Source of the DNA: Torymus aiolomorphi
Taxonomy: Eukaryota > Arthropoda > Insecta > Hymenoptera > Torymidae
NCBI GenBank assembly: GCA_036365515.1
Contig: CM070876.1
Location: forward strand, 131,342,394-131,406,393
Direction: 5' to 3'
DNA: 64,000 bases
Below the pieces are notes generated by a model. The model ran no database searches. It was not told the origin of the DNA and worked only from the letters and a program-made list of their open reading frames with translations. A program made the position numbers and the translations under genes. Every line of letters starts with the position of its first letter. Position 1 is the stretch's first letter. Below are positions 61,798 to 64,000 of this stretch, one piece after another.

Positions 61798-62515
61798 ATA
61801 TATATATATATATAAAACTTAGTCCACCGCTACCTTCCAGGACACCTACAAGTTTTCTGCAATAGAAGTAGGTATAAAACGTTAAACAGTATATAAGTAC
61901 AGTAACACCACGACGCCTGCGGCGCCCCCTTTCAGTTCCGCAGTATTTTACGTTGATTTCAGAAAAATTTTACGGAAAAAAACGTTGTGAAAGAAACCCT
62001 AAATGTCCTGAATAATACAAAAATGTCCTGAAAGGTAGCGGTAAACATATTCCTAATTCAGTACAGTCCTGAAAACATGCAAATGTCCTGAAACATAGCG
62101 GTAAACCAATGAAAAGTCCTGAAACATAGCGGTGAACAGAAATATACATATAGCTCTACAGCATTATGAGGATTATATTCGGCAAAAATACCGACTTTTG
62201 AGGATTTCTTAGCATTTTGAGGAACATCCTCAAAAGTTGTCGGTACCCGCTTAGCATTTTGAGGATTTTTTTGCGGCGTCCACAATAGTGTGTTAATACA
62301 TCGATTTCGGAAAATCCGTAATATTTTTCTGTAAAAGCGGGCGCCGCAGGCGTCGTGGTGTTAGTCAATAACTTTAGGGTCATTATTTCTTTAGTCACGC
62401 GCTTGTTTCCTGATTGTTTATAACAATGTTTATATTTGTGTCACTACTATTGTAGAAAACCTTTATGAAATCCTCAAAAGGATCCCAGGATAAAATTATA
62501 TATATATATAAATAT
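61798..62515. repeat. Second copy of the palindromic TA-flanked repeat
   Basis: Homologous to 3541-3880. 61903-61927 (TAACACCACGACGCCTGCGG plus CGCCC) is the exact inverse of 62339-62363, and similarity extends inward in degenerate form. Short repeats of 'gtcctgaaacatagcggtaaac' lie at 62020-62130. (TA)n at both ends. Confidence 0.75.
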
Positions 62516-63272
62516 ATAAGCGTAAGATAGACGAACAACCGGAAGTGTCGTAAGAGCTGCAAACCGGATATCTGTATAACAAGACGAAAAGTTCGGAAAG
62601 GAAACAGTACATAAAAAAATTCAGCTTTCCGTATCTTTCTAACGAGATAATCTTTTTAAATAAAATCTTTTGATTTGAGTAGAGCAATGAAATGGCTTTC
62701 GATTAAGAGGGATATGTTATATACTAAAAGCTAACGCAATATACGTAAAAGCGCAATGAATTTTTCACACACCCATTTCAATGTATATGTAGCACGGGTC
62801 GCTCCTTCAGGCTTCTTCTATACTTGACTTCGGACCGTTCCCGCGCTCCTTGATAGTATATAGGTTACGATATTAAAAATCAAAGTATTTAATATAAAAA
62901 TTTTGGATTTTAAAGTGGTAAGCTATGCTGAGCATGTATTAAAGAAACATTATCATTACATCTCAATGACTTTTCTGAAAACCAGTACGTAATACGAGAC
63001 TAAAAATATAACATACGTACGATTTTTCGTAATATGACAAGCGATACTATTTTTCGACATATATCTACTTAGTGAAAAACTTCCATGTTACTTGCATATT
63101 AATATATCCGTACATGCCGTCTACGTTTTTGTACAGTAGTATTTATATTATTATTTCGTTTTTGCGTAGTGTATACAAACTATGAAAAAGTTAAGCTTAA
63201 TTACATTAAAAATAATTAAAATTCGATTTGTTCCCCAAGTATTTTTAATATTTAAATTTTCTTATTTTACAG
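62516..63272. other. AT-rich, no gene seen
   Basis: No domain-bearing frame on either strand. The last 15 bases are pyrimidine-rich and end in TTTTACAG, a possible splice acceptor. Confidence 0.4.
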
Positions 63273-63333
63273 AACAGAAGAAGCAAAACAAGAATTATGT
63301 GAAAAAGCGGCTTTGGAAAGAGAAGAGAAATGA
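63273..63333 (+). other. Possible terminal coding exon
   Basis: After TTATTTTACAG, a 19-codon frame (phase needing one more base on the left) reads TEEAKQELCEKAALEREEK and ends in TGA. It has an amphipathic, coiled-coil-like composition. AATAAA motifs follow within 60 bases. No matching upstream exon is found in the window, so it may be chance. Confidence 0.2.
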
Positions 63334-63479
63334 AAAGGAAGATGCGGAAAATAAAAATAAATAAAAATAGATAGAAAAGTAAGAATAAAGATATTTTCAT
63401 TTAATTTTGTTTTCTTAAATCGTATATAAATATCAATAAATAAATACATTAAAAATACATGAAAATCCTTTTTTGTACC

Positions 63480-64000
63480 GCAAGCACGAATTTCGCGTTT
63501 TTTGAACGTATTAATAGAGCCGAAAGCGATCACTTGTCGACCCGCGGGCGGTAAAAACTGAAAAGCTCCCGCTGCTCGCCGTAGCGGACGGTAAAAATCG
63601 AAAAGCGCCCGGGGAGTTGTTCTACAACGATAAAACTCCGATATATCCACTGTGTATCACAAAATCTTATGGCGATAAACAAACTCCGTCACTTATAGAA
63701 CACCTCCCACCGCTGCTCGCAGTGGCGGGCGGTAAAAAATCGAAAAGTGCCTGCTGTCCTTTTTAATGGAGTTTTCAAGATTGTTTAAGAAAATCATCGA
63801 TATTTTGAAAAAACGCAAAAATCTATACTTGCGGTACAAAAAATATGGTGTGCACCAAGGCCTAAGTGGAGTTTTTGACCTCGTATGGTTGCAGTACTCG
63901 TTTTCGGTTCGCAAACGCACTCGCCTTTGGCTCGTGCTAGCTCACCTTCGAATCGTACTGCAACCCCACACTCGGTCTAAAAAGACACACTTTAAGCCCT
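63480..64000. repeat. Short GC-rich repeats and closing dyad, no gene
   Basis: 'gcgggcggtaaaaa.tcgaaaag.gcccg' recurs at about 63543, 63587 and 63726. 'gtatggttgcagtactcg' near 63893 is echoed in inverse by 'cgaatcgtactgcaacc' at about 63949. No coding frame. Confidence 0.5.

Overview
The window looks like heterochromatin-like or intergenic DNA from an arthropod, most likely an insect. A hymenopteran is possible, but the sequence does not prove it. The clues are insect-type BEL/Pao, Gypsy and Copia retroelements, a Polinton/Maverick DNA transposon, arthropod-style TATA plus TCAGT/TCATT core promoters, a Copia primer site matching the anticodon half of initiator tRNA-Met, spliceosomal introns, and long CA, GA and TA microsatellites. 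I see no prokaryotic operons, rRNA genes or CRISPR arrays. I find no intact host gene. The clearest host-derived piece is a broken myosin motor fragment at 57428-57788.

Layout. 1-3490: an AT-rich repeat, an internally deleted BEL/Pao element with its 3' LTR, and a broken Polinton-type gene. 3493-4197: a TA-flanked palindromic repeat. 4198-14343: a full-length minus-strand Gypsy element with 1071-bp LTRs, a Gln-rich ORF, gag, pol and an extra third ORF. 14373-16254: a long-TIR, non-coding DNA element. 16255-24163: minisatellites, a TTAA-bounded 2.2-kb non-coding element, and an array of about 325-bp modules that each carry the same 38-codon exon-like frame. 24170-36506: a Polinton/Maverick of 12,337 bp with 6-bp target duplications (GTGGTT) and about 230-250-bp TIRs, inserted inside that module array. 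36513-48500: the rest of the array, a second module array, tandem hairpin repeats of about 249 bp and several long palindromes. 48501-56270: a foldback satellite with a 985-bp period, interrupted by a 4798-bp Copia element. 56525-64000: two palindromic MITEs, the myosin pseudogene, minisatellites, microsatellites, an LTR deletion derivative, and a second copy of the palindromic repeat seen at 3493-4197.

The Polinton is the centrepiece. Two divergent gene blocks leave one compact promoter near 27340-27390. To the left are a phospholipase-A2-type minor capsid protein, the major capsid protein and small proteins. To the right are the packaging ATPase, a conserved protein of unknown function, a fibre-like protein and the integrase. 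A third block reads leftward from the right end: a three-exon proline-rich protein, DNA polymerase B and a small OB-like protein. Together these are the replication, packaging, capsid and integration functions of a virus-like transposon. The copy is dead or dying: polymerase B has lost its N-terminal half, and several genes carry single stops or one-base shifts. The window's other strong theme is inverted repetition. At least seven foldback elements could yield long hairpin RNA if transcribed.
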